In this document: piece by piece, positions 54,273 through 62,681 of the stretch | Layout of the letters: every line of letters starts with the position of its first letter | Position numbering within the stretch: position 1 is the first letter of the stretch | From: Paenibacillus sp. XY044 | GTDB lineage: Bacteria > Bacillota > Bacilli > Paenibacillales > Paenibacillaceae | Direction of reading: 5' to 3' | Assembly (NCBI RefSeq): GCF_002257645.1 | Contig: NZ_NQMO01000002.1 | Span: 930,001 to 994,000, forward strand | DNA: 64,000 nucleotides | Translations under genes and position numbers: made by a program | The notes under the pieces: model-generated | What the model was told of the DNA's origin: nothing | Databases searched by the model: none | Seen by the model: the letters and a program-made list of their open reading frames with translations, nothing else

Positions 54273-54345
54273 ATCGCAAGAAAAACTTCCGTTTAACACG
54301 GTCTGTCTTCGCACGAATGTACGTCGATAGACGTTTTCTTATATC
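54273..54345 (+). repeat. Dispersed intergenic repeat, copy B
   Basis: Begins ATCGCAAGAAAAACTTCCG and ends with the CGTCGATAGACGTTTTC hairpin. It matches copy A in start, end and spacing, and copy C in the CACGGTCTGTCTTC segment. It lies between the DEAD-box gene and yjcZ, convergent. Confidence 0.75.
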
Positions 54346-54351
54346 ATCAAA

Positions 54352-54477
54352 TTACCAGATGAATGCGCGAGTGATAATAACGAGCAGGATGAACAGCACC
54401 AGAATGGCACCTGTGGAACCAAACATGCCGGCACCGCAACCATATCCATATCCAACTCCGCCTACAGCGTGAGACAT
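54352..54477 (-). CDS. YjcZ-type sporulation microprotein
   Basis: A 41-residue protein: a Gly/Tyr-rich start (MSHAVGGVGYGYGCGAG), one membrane helix (AILVLFILLVIITRAFIW) and almost no tail. This is the YjcZ/YhjQ-type pattern of tiny Bacillus spore-coat or sporulation proteins. AAGGAGG lies 9 nt before ATG. It is divergent from the DUF624 gene. Confidence 0.85.
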   Translation of the reverse strand: MSHAVGGVGYGYGCGAGMFGSTGAILVLFILLVIITRAFIW

Positions 54478-54653
54478 TGAACATAACCTCCTTCAAAAGT
54501 TGAACTCTTTTGGATTACGGTGTATCTTATGACGGTTTTCGCCCGCATGTATAGACCAACACCCAAATGCCGGAAATTAGGCTCTGGCAATGTACGGTTA
54601 AAATGCGGTATTATTATAGGTACAGGCATGTTAGTGGAGGAGGAGACTTTTAC

Positions 54654-55487
54654 TTGGAATTCAAAGGTGCAATGGGTGGAATTTACAAAATTACAGAGTG
54701 GATTACCCGGATTGCTTACAGCAATATCTTGTGGATGCTGTGTTCGATCCCATTCTTCTTTTTTCTGGTAACGAAGCTGCTGGTGACGGGGGCTAACGAA
54801 TCGCTGCAGATGAACTGGGCCATGGGAATCGTGGCACCGTTTACATTGTTTCCAGCAACCGCGGCGCTGTTTGCGGTAGTGCGCAAGTGGGTGATGGGCG
54901 ATACCGATATTAAGATTTTCAGCACCTACTTTAGGGCGTATAAGGAAAACTACAAACAAAGCATGGTGGGCGGTATTTTCTACGTCCTGCTGCTTGTCAT
55001 TATGATGGTGGATTACACGGTCTATATGACTCAATTCCGCAATATGCAGCTGATCGGTATTGTGATGCTGATCCTGTTGATCGTTCTGTTCCTGTCGATG
55101 TTCAACTTCTTCTCGATGATCGTTCATTACCATATGAGCATCGGCCAGATTTTGAAGAATGCGGTTCTGATTACGATTATCCGGCCTTTCCGGGTGCTCG
55201 CTACCGTACTTGGAAGTGCGGTCGTCCTGTTTATTGGTTCTAAGTATCCTGCGCTGATTTTCTTCTTCGGCGGAAGCGTCATCGCACTGTGGGCGTTTTT
55301 TAACTTCTATGGCACCTACATGAAGATGCAGGAGCAAGCGGAGCGTCTCAAACTGAAGGAAGAAGAGGCGCAGCAGGAAGCCGCTGATGCGGAGGGTACC
55401 GTAAGTCAGTCAGGTGATCCGGATAAAGACGATGAATTGCACAACGAAAGCGTTTTGAATGGCGATGGGCCAGGTAAAAGAAACTAA
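54654..55487 (+). CDS. DUF624 (YesL-like) membrane protein
   Basis: A 277-residue membrane protein of the DUF624 family with four or five helices in the first 210 residues and a charged, acidic tail (about 220-277). Family hallmark AYSNILWMLCSIPFFFFLVTKLLVTGANE is present. TTG 54654 follows GGAGGAGG. DUF624 proteins often sit beside carbohydrate ABC transporters, but none is here. Function unknown. Confidence 0.88.
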   Translation: MEFKGAMGGIYKITEWITRIAYSNILWMLCSIPFFFFLVTKLLVTGANESLQMNWAMGIVAPFTLFPATAALFAVVRKWVMGDTDIKIFSTYFRAYKENYKQSMVGGIFYVLLLVIMMVDYTVYMTQFRNMQLIGIVMLILLIVLFLSMFNFFSMIVHYHMSIGQILKNAVLITIIRPFRVLATVLGSAVVLFIGSKYPALIFFFGGSVIALWAFFNFYGTYMKMQEQAERLKLKEEEAQQEAADAEGTVSQSGDPDKDDELHNESVLNGDGPGKRN

Positions 55488-55527
55488 GTCAGCAAACGAT
55501 ATTTTCTTCTAAAATTTTACCAATTCG

Positions 55528-55556
55528 TTTACATGCTGACGATTTCGGTCTATAAT
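55528..55556 (+). promoter_or_regulatory. Promoter of the 6S RNA
   Basis: TTTACA and TATAAT exactly 17 bp apart; transcription should begin near 55563. Confidence 0.7.
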
Positions 55557-55562
55557 AAGACT

Positions 55563-55752
55563 ACATCCTGCGATGTTCGCCACGGTTAATCGTTGTTTTG
55601 AACCAATGATAATGTCTGAGGGAGATCTATATGCAGCGCAGCTGAAACGCCCTGTCTATACGACAAGGGGACTTCAAAACCGCTAATGCGATCACCCACC
55701 TGCTAGAGCAGGTTCAGAAGACAATTTAACCGGACGGCATAGGCGGGTTTTT
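55563..55752 (+). ncRNA. ssrS: 6S RNA
   Basis: A non-coding stretch with its own promoter and a run of five T at the end, about 190 nt long. Its 5' end (CCTGCGATGTTCG) pairs with the 3' end (CGGACGGCATAGGCGG), closing a long hairpin, and the conserved 3' side GCGATCACCCACCTG...GCAGGTTC matches the Firmicute 6S form from memory. 6S RNA binds housekeeping sigma-RNA polymerase in stationary phase. Fold prediction not run. Confidence 0.82.
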
Positions 55753-55795
55753 ATTTTGTCGATGAACCCATTGCGACCATAATGGTGCAGAATAG

Positions 55796-55846
55796 AGAAC
55801 ATCCCGACCCGGTTACATTTCCGGTTAGGGGTGTTTTTTTGTTGAA
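55796..55846 (+). terminator. Hairpin with T tract after 6S RNA
   Basis: ACATCCC / GGGGTGT outer arms with imperfect inner pairing, then TTTTTTT. Confidence 0.6.
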
Positions 55847-55941
55847 TCTCCGGCATCATCCCGTACTTACTCTTTTGTTCTGACCGTAACAATGATAAAC
55901 TGTTAAGTATTGATGATGTTTACTATAAAGGAGGAAAGGTC

Positions 55942-56334
55942 TTGTCGCTAAAGAGAGTTCTAGTGGGGGTCATTCGTAGTCAAGAAGGAACAAGCGACCG
56001 CGCGAAGGATCCTAAAATGAAAACGCGCTATTACAATTTATCGAAAGACAAGGCATGGGAGGAAATCTCCTCTACACTTAAAAAAATTCCTGGCTACAAA
56101 GTGCTGCACGAGGTGTCTTCCGTCGGGGAGATCACGCTTGAGAAGAGAACCTCGCTTGGCCGTACCGTGGATATTACCGTTTCGGTGCTATCGGTTGGTC
56201 CAGTCCGCACCGCTGTTGATATGTACTCCGCCTCCCGAGGCTCGCTAGGGGATTTGGGGTATAATTACCGGATTATTTTAAACTTGTTCGGCATTTTGGA
56301 TAAGAAACTGGCTAAATTCAAAATATCACAATGA
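55942..56334 (+). CDS. Cytosolic protein, DUF1499-like
   Basis: A 130-residue protein starting at TTG 55942 after AAGGAGG. The central part (DKAWEEISSTLKKIPGYKVLHEVSSVGEITLEKRTSLGRTVDITVSVLSV) resembles DUF1499 domains. No catalytic motif is evident. It is convergent with tpx. Confidence 0.65.
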   Translation: MSLKRVLVGVIRSQEGTSDRAKDPKMKTRYYNLSKDKAWEEISSTLKKIPGYKVLHEVSSVGEITLEKRTSLGRTVDITVSVLSVGPVRTAVDMYSASRGSLGDLGYNYRIILNLFGILDKKLAKFKISQ

Positions 56335-56342
56335 GTAAGGAA

Positions 56343-56380
56343 AAAGCGGGGGAAAGATCAGCTCTTTCTCCCGCTTTTTA
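56343..56380. terminator. Terminator between DUF1499-like gene and tpx
   Basis: AAAGCGGGGGAAAGA / TCTTTCTCCCGCTTT stem, then TTTT on plus; A-rich on the other side, so it may serve both genes. Confidence 0.85.
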
Positions 56381-56405
56381 TGGGATCATAACGGCTTAAG
56401 CCGGA

Positions 56406-56924
56406 TTACAGCAGTTCTTTAACAGCTGCCACGGCACTTTCGTAGTTCGGATGCTCGGCCATTTCCTTGAGGTACTCGACGTATGTAATCTTGTCGTTTT
56501 TGTCCACGACGAAAATGGAGCGCATGTCCAGACGGAATTCCTTGATATGAACACCATACGCATCGCCGAACGACATCTCTTTATGGTCGGAGAGGGTCAC
56601 GACACGGTCGATTCCGGCTGCGGCACACCAGCGTTCCTGAGCGAATGGAAGGTCGGCGCTGATCGTCAGCACGATGACGTCGTCGCCAAGGCCGGCGGCT
56701 TCTTCGTTGAAACGGCGCGTTTGGGCGTCACATACTCCCGTATCAAGAGAAGGAACGACACTAATTAATTTGATTTTGCCGGCATAATCCTTAAGAGTAG
56801 CCTCTTCAAGCAAATTTTTGCTGACCTTGAACTCCGGAGCGGCATCGCCCACGTGAAGTTCCGGGCCAATGAGGGTAATCGGATTGCCTTTGAATGTAGC
56901 TGCATTTGTACGTTCTTGTGCCAT
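56406..56924 (-). CDS. tpx: Thiol peroxidase
   Basis: An atypical 2-Cys peroxiredoxin of 172 residues that reduces hydrogen peroxide and lipid hydroperoxides with thioredoxin. Peroxidatic C65 sits in SVVPSLDTGVCD and resolving C100 in ERWCAAAG, the expected Tpx pair. A clear AAGGAGA site precedes ATG. It is divergent from the rhomboid gene. Confidence 0.96.
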   Translation of the reverse strand: MAQERTNAATFKGNPITLIGPELHVGDAAPEFKVSKNLLEEATLKDYAGKIKLISVVPSLDTGVCDAQTRRFNEEAAGLGDDVIVLTISADLPFAQERWCAAAGIDRVVTLSDHKEMSFGDAYGVHIKEFRLDMRSIFVVDKNDKITYVEYLKEMAEHPNYESAVAAVKELL

Positions 56925-57045
56925 ATGAAATCTCCTTCCTGGTTATCAAAAATTGGTGATTCGTGACAAAGTCCATTATAATCTTTTTAAAAAGGCATTG
57001 TCCAATTTCGTCGGCGGTTTACTCGGATATAGAAGGAAGGATAAC

Positions 57046-57663
57046 ATGTTATTTGTACGTTACGAGAATTTAAAAAGTTATTTGAAGTACTACCCGATCA
57101 CGACGCTGCTCTTTGTAGCCAACCTGGTGATGTTTCTCATTTTGGCCTTCAATGGGGGCTCCACCAACAATGAAACGCTGATCCGGTTTGGCGCACTGAC
57201 CAATATCGATCAATATAATGAATGGTGGAGATATGTAAGCTCCATGTTTTTGCATGCGGGTTTTTCCCACTTGCTGTTTAACAGTTTCGCGTTGCTCGTG
57301 TTTGCCCCGCCACTGGAGAGGCTGCTTGGTCCTTGGCGATACGGGTTGCTGTACTTGCTAAGCGGAATTTTGGGCAACTTGATGACAATGGCTCATTACA
57401 ACCGTACCGGAGAGATCCTGATTTCCATAGGCGCTTCGGGCGCGATTTACGGCATTTATGGTGCCTATCTGTACATCGCCTTGCTACAGCGGCAATGGAT
57501 GGACGACGCTTCGCGGAAAACCGTGTACGGTATTTTGATCGTAGGCGTCATCGTAACCTGGGTTTCGCAATACAACATTAACTGGGTAGCCCATTTGGGC
57601 GGATTGATTGGCGGTTTCTTTATTTATGGACTGATGGCCAGGGTGCTGAAAAAGCGCGGCTAG
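57046..57663 (+). CDS. Rhomboid family intramembrane serine protease
   Basis: A 205-residue, six-helix rhomboid. The catalytic pair is S131 in IGASGAIYG and H183 in INWVAHLGG, and the WR motif (EWWRYVSSMFLHAGFSHLLFN) is present. It cleaves membrane-spanning substrates; target unknown. ATG 57046 follows AGAAGGAAGG; longer versions lack a site. It lies 48 nt before the GltC-like gene. Confidence 0.93.
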   Translation: MLFVRYENLKSYLKYYPITTLLFVANLVMFLILAFNGGSTNNETLIRFGALTNIDQYNEWWRYVSSMFLHAGFSHLLFNSFALLVFAPPLERLLGPWRYGLLYLLSGILGNLMTMAHYNRTGEILISIGASGAIYGIYGAYLYIALLQRQWMDDASRKTVYGILIVGVIVTWVSQYNINWVAHLGGLIGGFFIYGLMARVLKKRG

Positions 57664-57711
57664 CCATGCTCGGATGAACAGGTATCGTATAAGCAGAATG
57701 GAGCGAAAGTA

Positions 57712-58629
57712 GTGGAATTAAGACAGTTGCAATACTTTTTGAAGGTAGCACAGAAGGAACATGTCACGCAGGCCGCAGAGGAGCTGCATGTCGCCCAGTC
57801 TGCGGTGAGCCGGCAGATTCATCAGTTGGAGGAGGAACTCGGAGTCCACTTATTCATGCAGAAAGGCAGAAACCTGCAGTTAACCCCCGTAGGGCAGCTG
57901 TTCTGCAAACGGGTGGAGGGCATCCTGAAGGATTTGGATAAGGCGGTCATGGAGGTTCATGAATTTCTGGATCCGGAGCAGGGAGAAATTCGTATCGGAT
58001 TTCCGCATAGCCTGGGGATTCATCTGATCCCTTCCGTAGTGGCGGAATTTAAACGCCGGTATCCGAACGTGAAATTCCGTTTCAAGCAGGGGATGTTCCC
58101 GTCCTTGATCCGTGACGTGATCTCAGCGGAAGTCGATTTGGCCTTCATTTCTCCTTTCCCGGAAAAGCATGAACATGTAGAAGGCGAAGTGATCCTGACT
58201 GAAGAGCTGTATGCGATTCTGCCGCCGAACCATCCGCTGGCCGAGAAGGAGAGCATCAAGCTCGTCGAGCTGAAGGATGAAAAATTCGTTCTCTTCAGCA
58301 AAGGCTATTCTCTGCGGCCGATTGTGTGGCATGCATGCCTCGAGGCCGGCTTCACGCCGAAGATCGCCTTCGAAGGAGAGGAGACCGATACGATCCGCGG
58401 ATTGGTGGCAGCTGGTATGGGAGTCAGCATCCTGCCGGAACTGGCCCTGTTCCAGACCAATCCGCTGCAGCCGGCACGTGTTAAAATTTCGGAGCCGAAA
58501 GTCACCCGCACGATCGGGCTGATTCATCGCTCGGACGATAAACTTCCGCTGGTGGCGCAGTCCTTCCGCACCTTTCTGTTAAAGTATTTCGGCTTACACC
58601 AGAACAATAAAAATACCCCGGTCGGTTAA
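57712..58629 (+). CDS. LysR-family regulator, GltC-like
   Basis: A 305-residue LysR protein. Its start MELRQLQYFLKVAQKEHVTQAAEELHVAQSAVSRQIHQLEEELGVHLF and the middle FVLFSKGYSLR are close to B. subtilis GltC, the activator of glutamate synthase, as I recall it. No gltAB is adjacent, so a different target is possible. GTG 57712 follows a weak GAAAG site; its terminator overlaps the stop. Confidence 0.85.
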   Translation: MELRQLQYFLKVAQKEHVTQAAEELHVAQSAVSRQIHQLEEELGVHLFMQKGRNLQLTPVGQLFCKRVEGILKDLDKAVMEVHEFLDPEQGEIRIGFPHSLGIHLIPSVVAEFKRRYPNVKFRFKQGMFPSLIRDVISAEVDLAFISPFPEKHEHVEGEVILTEELYAILPPNHPLAEKESIKLVELKDEKFVLFSKGYSLRPIVWHACLEAGFTPKIAFEGEETDTIRGLVAAGMGVSILPELALFQTNPLQPARVKISEPKVTRTIGLIHRSDDKLPLVAQSFRTFLLKYFGLHQNNKNTPVG

Positions 58630-58648
58630 ACGACACGGGGTATTTTTG
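58611..58648 (+). terminator. Terminator of the GltC-like gene
   Basis: AAATACCCCG / CGGGGTATT stem, then TTTTG. The stop codon at 58627-58629 lies in the loop. Confidence 0.85.
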
Positions 58649-58693
58649 TATTAGGGCTGTCTTCCGTGAATACATTTGCTCAGCTTGTGCGTG

Positions 58694-59377
58694 TTAGTCA
58701 CGGTTGTTGTTCGTAAAGATCAGAATGTATCTGAGCAGTTCGAGCAGGGAAACCAGCGCCGCTGCAACATAGGTCAGGGCTGCGGAGTTCAGCACTTTCG
58801 CCACGCCGCGCTCTTCTTCGTTCGTGATGTATCCCTCGGATACCATGATCTCGCGTGCTCGGTTGCTGGCGTTAAATTCGACCGGCAGCGTGATGAGCTG
58901 GAAAGCTACTGCAACGGAGAAGAAGATAATGCCGAGGCCGATCAATCCAAACCATTGGAAAATGAAGCCGGCGATCAGGAGGATCGGAGCAAGTCCTGAT
59001 GCGAAGTTGACGATCGGGAAAATCCGGTGGCGCAGAACCAACATCGGATAGTGCTCCTTGTGCTGAATGGCGTGGCCGATTTCGTGACAGGCGACGGAAA
59101 TCGCCGAGATGGAGCTTTCGTAATATACCGGTTCTGACAGACGGACGACGCGGTTAATCGGGTCGTAGTGGTCGGAGAGAGCTCCTCGTACCGGTTCAAT
59201 CGGCACGTCATGCAGCCCGTGGGTGTCCAGCATATGCCGGGCCGCATCGTATCCGGTCATGCCGCTGTTCGCTTGAACCGTGGACCACTTCTTAAAGGTA
59301 CCCTGAACCCGAAATTGTGCCCAGAGCGAAAACAGAAATGCAATAATGATAAGTATATACATTCCGTCGAAATACAT
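58694..59377 (-). CDS. yugP: Zinc metallopeptidase, YugP family
   Basis: About 227 residues: an N-terminal helix, a HEIGH zinc site (about residues 98-102) in VACHEIGHAIQHKEHY, and further helices (GLAPILLIAGFIFQWFGLIGLGIIFFSVAVAF). EFNASNRARE supplies the third ligand region. Resembles B. subtilis YugP, of unknown function. ATG 59377 lies 7 nt after AGGAGG; ATG 59383 is one base from it. Confidence 0.92.
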   Translation of the reverse strand: MYFDGMYILIIIAFLFSLWAQFRVQGTFKKWSTVQANSGMTGYDAARHMLDTHGLHDVPIEPVRGALSDHYDPINRVVRLSEPVYYESSISAISVACHEIGHAIQHKEHYPMLVLRHRIFPIVNFASGLAPILLIAGFIFQWFGLIGLGIIFFSVAVAFQLITLPVEFNASNRAREIMVSEGYITNEEERGVAKVLNSAALTYVAAALVSLLELLRYILIFTNNNRD

Positions 59378-59408
59378 TTCCATACCTCCTGCCTTATTTT
59401 ACGCAAAA

Positions 59409-59843
59409 CTAGAGGGTTGGGCCGTGCTGTTCAAGGAAGAGGCGGATAGCCTCGATGCAGGCCGCACCCTGCGGGAAGAGATTCAGCAGCACCAGCCGCG
59501 CATGGCTTGGCTTCATTTGCTTAATCAGCGGCTCAAGCTCCTTCACCTCGCGCTCCAGCTGCTGCATGTGAAGCTCAAGGTGGGACAGCTTGTCGGACAC
59601 CTGCTTCTCTTCCGGAACCGAATCCCATTTCTCGAGCATCTCTCTAATCTCATCCAAACTATATTTCTCTTGTTTCAATTCATTAATACGTTTAAGCCGG
59701 ACCAAGGTTTCATGGCTGTATAAGCGGTAATTCTTAAGCGTGCGCTTCTCGGGAAAGATCAATCCCAGCTTGGTGTAATAATCAATTGTACGCTCGCTGA
59801 CACCCCCTGCTTTAGCCAATTCACCGATCCGATACAGTATCAT
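59409..59843 (-). CDS. MerR-family transcriptional regulator
   Basis: A 144-residue MerR protein: RIGELAKAGGVSERTIDYYTKLGLIFPEKRTLKNYRLYSHETLVRLKRI, then a helical dimerisation stretch. The C-terminal part is short and has no cysteine cluster, so no metal ligand can be read. It sits immediately upstream of yugP on the same strand (gap 31 nt) and divergent from amt. Confidence 0.88.
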   Translation of the reverse strand: MILYRIGELAKAGGVSERTIDYYTKLGLIFPEKRTLKNYRLYSHETLVRLKRINELKQEKYSLDEIREMLEKWDSVPEEKQVSDKLSHLELHMQQLEREVKELEPLIKQMKPSHARLVLLNLFPQGAACIEAIRLFLEQHGPTL

Positions 59844-59969
59844 ATCCCCATCCTATATCACCTCGCAGGAAATTAACGAATACTCGTTTCCATATTATAT
59901 TACTTAAATTATGATACATGAATCCGAACCGTACAGTCAAACGTCATGCTTTTCCTGTAAACCTGACAT

Positions 59970-60089
59970 TGTAAGTAAATATCACATGAAAAACATTTTT
60001 TCATTATTTTCAAAAAAAATCTTGTCAATTTCAGGACTATCAGCTTATAATGTCATTAAGAATTTCACTTTGTGTTAGAAATATTGACA
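59970..60089 (+). promoter_or_regulatory. amt promoter with two GlnR/TnrA-type boxes
   Basis: Box 1 (59970-59986) reads TGTAAGTAAATATCACA; box 2 (60073-60089) reads TGTTAGAAATATTGACA. Both fit TGTNA-N7-TNACA exactly. Between them are TTGTCA (60022-60027) and TATAAT (60046-60051), 18 bp apart. Box 1 would sit about 80 bp before and box 2 about 23 bp after the start site, so one may activate and the other repress. Confidence 0.75.
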
Positions 60090-60106
60090 TTGGGGGAATG
60101 GGGTAC

Positions 60107-61552
60107 ATGAAAAGAAAATGGTTTGGAATCATGTTATTAATGCTTACATTATTGACGTTTCCCGTAACGGTTTTTGCTGCCGATGACGGGGTAACCAACG
60201 TTCAACTACAGGCTGGGTTGAACACCTTCTTCGTATTTATAGCTGCCATGCTCGTGTTTTTTATGCAGGCAGGTTTCGCACTGTTGGAAGCCGGCACGGT
60301 ACGGATGAAGAATGCGGGCCACATCGCAGGGAAGACCGTACTGACACTCGGGATTGCTATCGTCGTGTTCTGGGCATTGGGCTTTGGCCTCGGGTTCGGC
60401 AACGGGAACAGTTTATTTGGAACGACGGGGTTTTTCCTGACCGGCGATTCCATGGCGGCATCCTTTGATTCCTTATCCGGATCGGATGCATCGTTGACGG
60501 TTAAGTTTTTGTTCCAGCTGTCCTTTGCGGCTGTTTCGCTGGCCATTGCATGCGGCGGTATGGCGGAACGCGCTAAATTGAGCGTATATATCGTATTTGG
60601 AACGATCTTCATGATCGTGATTTATCCGGTTGTTGCCCACTGGGTATGGGGTGGAGGCTGGTTGGGTCAATTGGGTATGCAGGACTATGCCGGATCGACC
60701 GTCGTGCATCTGACAGGTGCGACCGCAGCCCTGGTCATCACTTATATGCTGAAGCCGCGCCTTGGCAAGTATAACAAAGACGGCAAGCCTAACAGCATCC
60801 CGGGTCACAATCAGGTGTTATCAGTACTTGGCGTATTTATTCTATGGATCGGCTGGTTCGGTTTCAACCCGGGCAGTGCGCTGACTCCGCTGATGGATGG
60901 ATTCTTCGGATATGTGGCCTTGACCACCAACCTGGCTGTCGCTGCCGGCGCTGTCGCCGCCTTGCTGATTTCCTGGGCAATATTCGGCAAAGCCGATATT
61001 CCGAGCATGCTGAACGGCGTTTTGGCCGCTCTCGTCGCCATCACCGGTTCTTGTGCATTCGTAGATGCGTGGGCGGCGATCGTGATCGGTGCCGTTGCCG
61101 GTATCATTACCTTCTTCACAGCTCAATGGTTTGAGAGAGCAGGGCTTGACGATCCGATCTATGCCTTTTCCGTACACGGTATTGCCGGGGTTTGGGGCGC
61201 CGTTTCCACCGGATTGTTCGCAACGCCAAAGCTTGTTGAGATCACTGGAGTAGGTAAACCGGGATTGTTCTATGGCGGTGGATTTTCGCAATTGGGTGTT
61301 CAAGTGCTGGGTGTGCTCGGGGCGTTCGTATTCGTTCTCGTCATCTCCTTCATCGTCATTGCCATTATGAAAGCAACGATGGGAATCCGCGTTACCGAAG
61401 AGGAAGAAATGATGGGTCTGGACATCAGCGAACACGGCACATACGGTTATCCGGAGCAAATGAAGCTGCTGATGGATTCCGAAATCAGACCTTCGGCACC
61501 TTCTGCAACGGCTCCTAAGCCGTCTGCAGGAACCAACGAGTCCTTTACCTAA
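60107..61552 (+). CDS. amt: Ammonium transporter
   Basis: A 481-residue Amt/MEP/Rh channel with a cleavable signal-like N-terminus (ending VFAAD) and 11 helices. Signature FFMQAGFALLEAGTVRMKN, ACGGMAERA, the pore histidines in STVVHLTGA and FSVHGIAGVWGA, and DDPIYAFSVHG are all present. The C-terminal tail (from about 430) is long and Pro/Ser-rich at the end. ATG 60107 follows GGGGGAATGGGG. No glnK follows; DUF294 and exonuclease genes follow instead. Confidence 0.96.
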   Translation: MKRKWFGIMLLMLTLLTFPVTVFAADDGVTNVQLQAGLNTFFVFIAAMLVFFMQAGFALLEAGTVRMKNAGHIAGKTVLTLGIAIVVFWALGFGLGFGNGNSLFGTTGFFLTGDSMAASFDSLSGSDASLTVKFLFQLSFAAVSLAIACGGMAERAKLSVYIVFGTIFMIVIYPVVAHWVWGGGWLGQLGMQDYAGSTVVHLTGATAALVITYMLKPRLGKYNKDGKPNSIPGHNQVLSVLGVFILWIGWFGFNPGSALTPLMDGFFGYVALTTNLAVAAGAVAALLISWAIFGKADIPSMLNGVLAALVAITGSCAFVDAWAAIVIGAVAGIITFFTAQWFERAGLDDPIYAFSVHGIAGVWGAVSTGLFATPKLVEITGVGKPGLFYGGGFSQLGVQVLGVLGAFVFVLVISFIVIAIMKATMGIRVTEEEEMMGLDISEHGTYGYPEQMKLLMDSEIRPSAPSATAPKPSAGTNESFT

Positions 61553-61601
61553 TCTAAAGGAGTCTGTCTGAATATAATTCACCATGGAGGGGGTGAACCG
61601 T

Positions 61602-62681
61602 ATGGAACCGCTGAAGTCGGAATCATGTGACTTGGATCTGGGTACGATTGCTGGCGCAAACTCGCGTGAAGAGCTTCGGCATAGGCGGCTGGACTGTCAG
61701 GAGCAGCTACAAGAAATGTTTGCTGACATGCCGATCGGCGCTTGGTCTGCGCTCGTCAACGAAATGCATGATTTGATCGCAGCCAGAGCCGTCGATATAT
61801 GCGAGCGGGAGCTGGAGGAGGCCGGTTACGGCCTGCCTCCCGTCCCCTACGCCTTTGTCGTATTCGGGAGTGCGGGCCGCAGGGAGTCGACGCTGTGGAG
61901 CGACCAGGATAACGGCTTGATCATCAGCGACGAGCCGGATGCATATAAGGAGGCTTATTTTCAAGCTTTCGGGCAATGGCTGTCGGACTTGTTTGAATAT
62001 TTGGGCTACGAAAAGTGTAAGGGGAAAGTGATGTGCTCTGAGGCACTGTGGCGCAAAACGCTGGAGGATTGGAAAACGCAGCTCTCCCACTGGTGCAGCG
62101 ACTTCAGCTGGGAGCCGGTTCGCTACCTGATTATCGCCACAGATATGCGGTATATATCTGGAGACCGCAATCTTTCTGAGGCGTGGAAGGCTTTTTTCGG
62201 TAAATGTCTCGATGAGACGCCGGAGCTTGCGCTCGCGATTCTGCGAAATACGGTCAGACATAAAGCAACGCTAAATCTGCTTGGCCAGGTAGTTACCGAA
62301 CGGTTTGGAGAACATGCCGGAGATTTTGACGTGAAATACGGGGTTTATATCCCGCTCGTTAACAGCGTCCGATATATGGCTTTGCAGCAGGGAGTCAGGG
62401 AATCATCCACGCTGAAACGGCTGGAAAGGCTGATGGTGCTGGACGGAGGCAACATGCTGCTCGAAAACGTGCAGCGCGCCTTTCTCACCGCTTTGATGCT
62501 GAGATCGACCGCTCCTCACCGCGAAGAAAAGGGCATCTTCATGAGCAGCGGATACATTCCGCAGAAGGAGCTCAAGAAAAGGCCGCTGATGTATGAGCTC
62601 CGCGAAAGCCTGACGGTCGTCAGACGGACTCACCGGGCTCTGCAGCGTCAGCTCCGATTCGCGGAGAGGAGAAGACCGTGA
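61602..62681 (+). CDS. DUF294 nucleotidyltransferase-like protein
   Basis: A 359-residue cytosolic protein with a GlnD-type nucleotidyltransferase motif (FGSAGRRESTLWSDQDNGLI) followed by the DUF294 C-terminal helical domain. No CBS or cyclic-nucleotide domain precedes it. ATG 61602 lies 8 nt after GGAGGGGG. It lies 49 nt after amt and overlaps the next gene by 4 nt (GTGA), indicating an operon. GlnD-like uridylyl transfer on a nitrogen regulator is conceivable but not shown. Confidence 0.87.
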   Translation: MEPLKSESCDLDLGTIAGANSREELRHRRLDCQEQLQEMFADMPIGAWSALVNEMHDLIAARAVDICERELEEAGYGLPPVPYAFVVFGSAGRRESTLWSDQDNGLIISDEPDAYKEAYFQAFGQWLSDLFEYLGYEKCKGKVMCSEALWRKTLEDWKTQLSHWCSDFSWEPVRYLIIATDMRYISGDRNLSEAWKAFFGKCLDETPELALAILRNTVRHKATLNLLGQVVTERFGEHAGDFDVKYGVYIPLVNSVRYMALQQGVRESSTLKRLERLMVLDGGNMLLENVQRAFLTALMLRSTAPHREEKGIFMSSGYIPQKELKKRPLMYELRESLTVVRRTHRALQRQLRFAERRRP

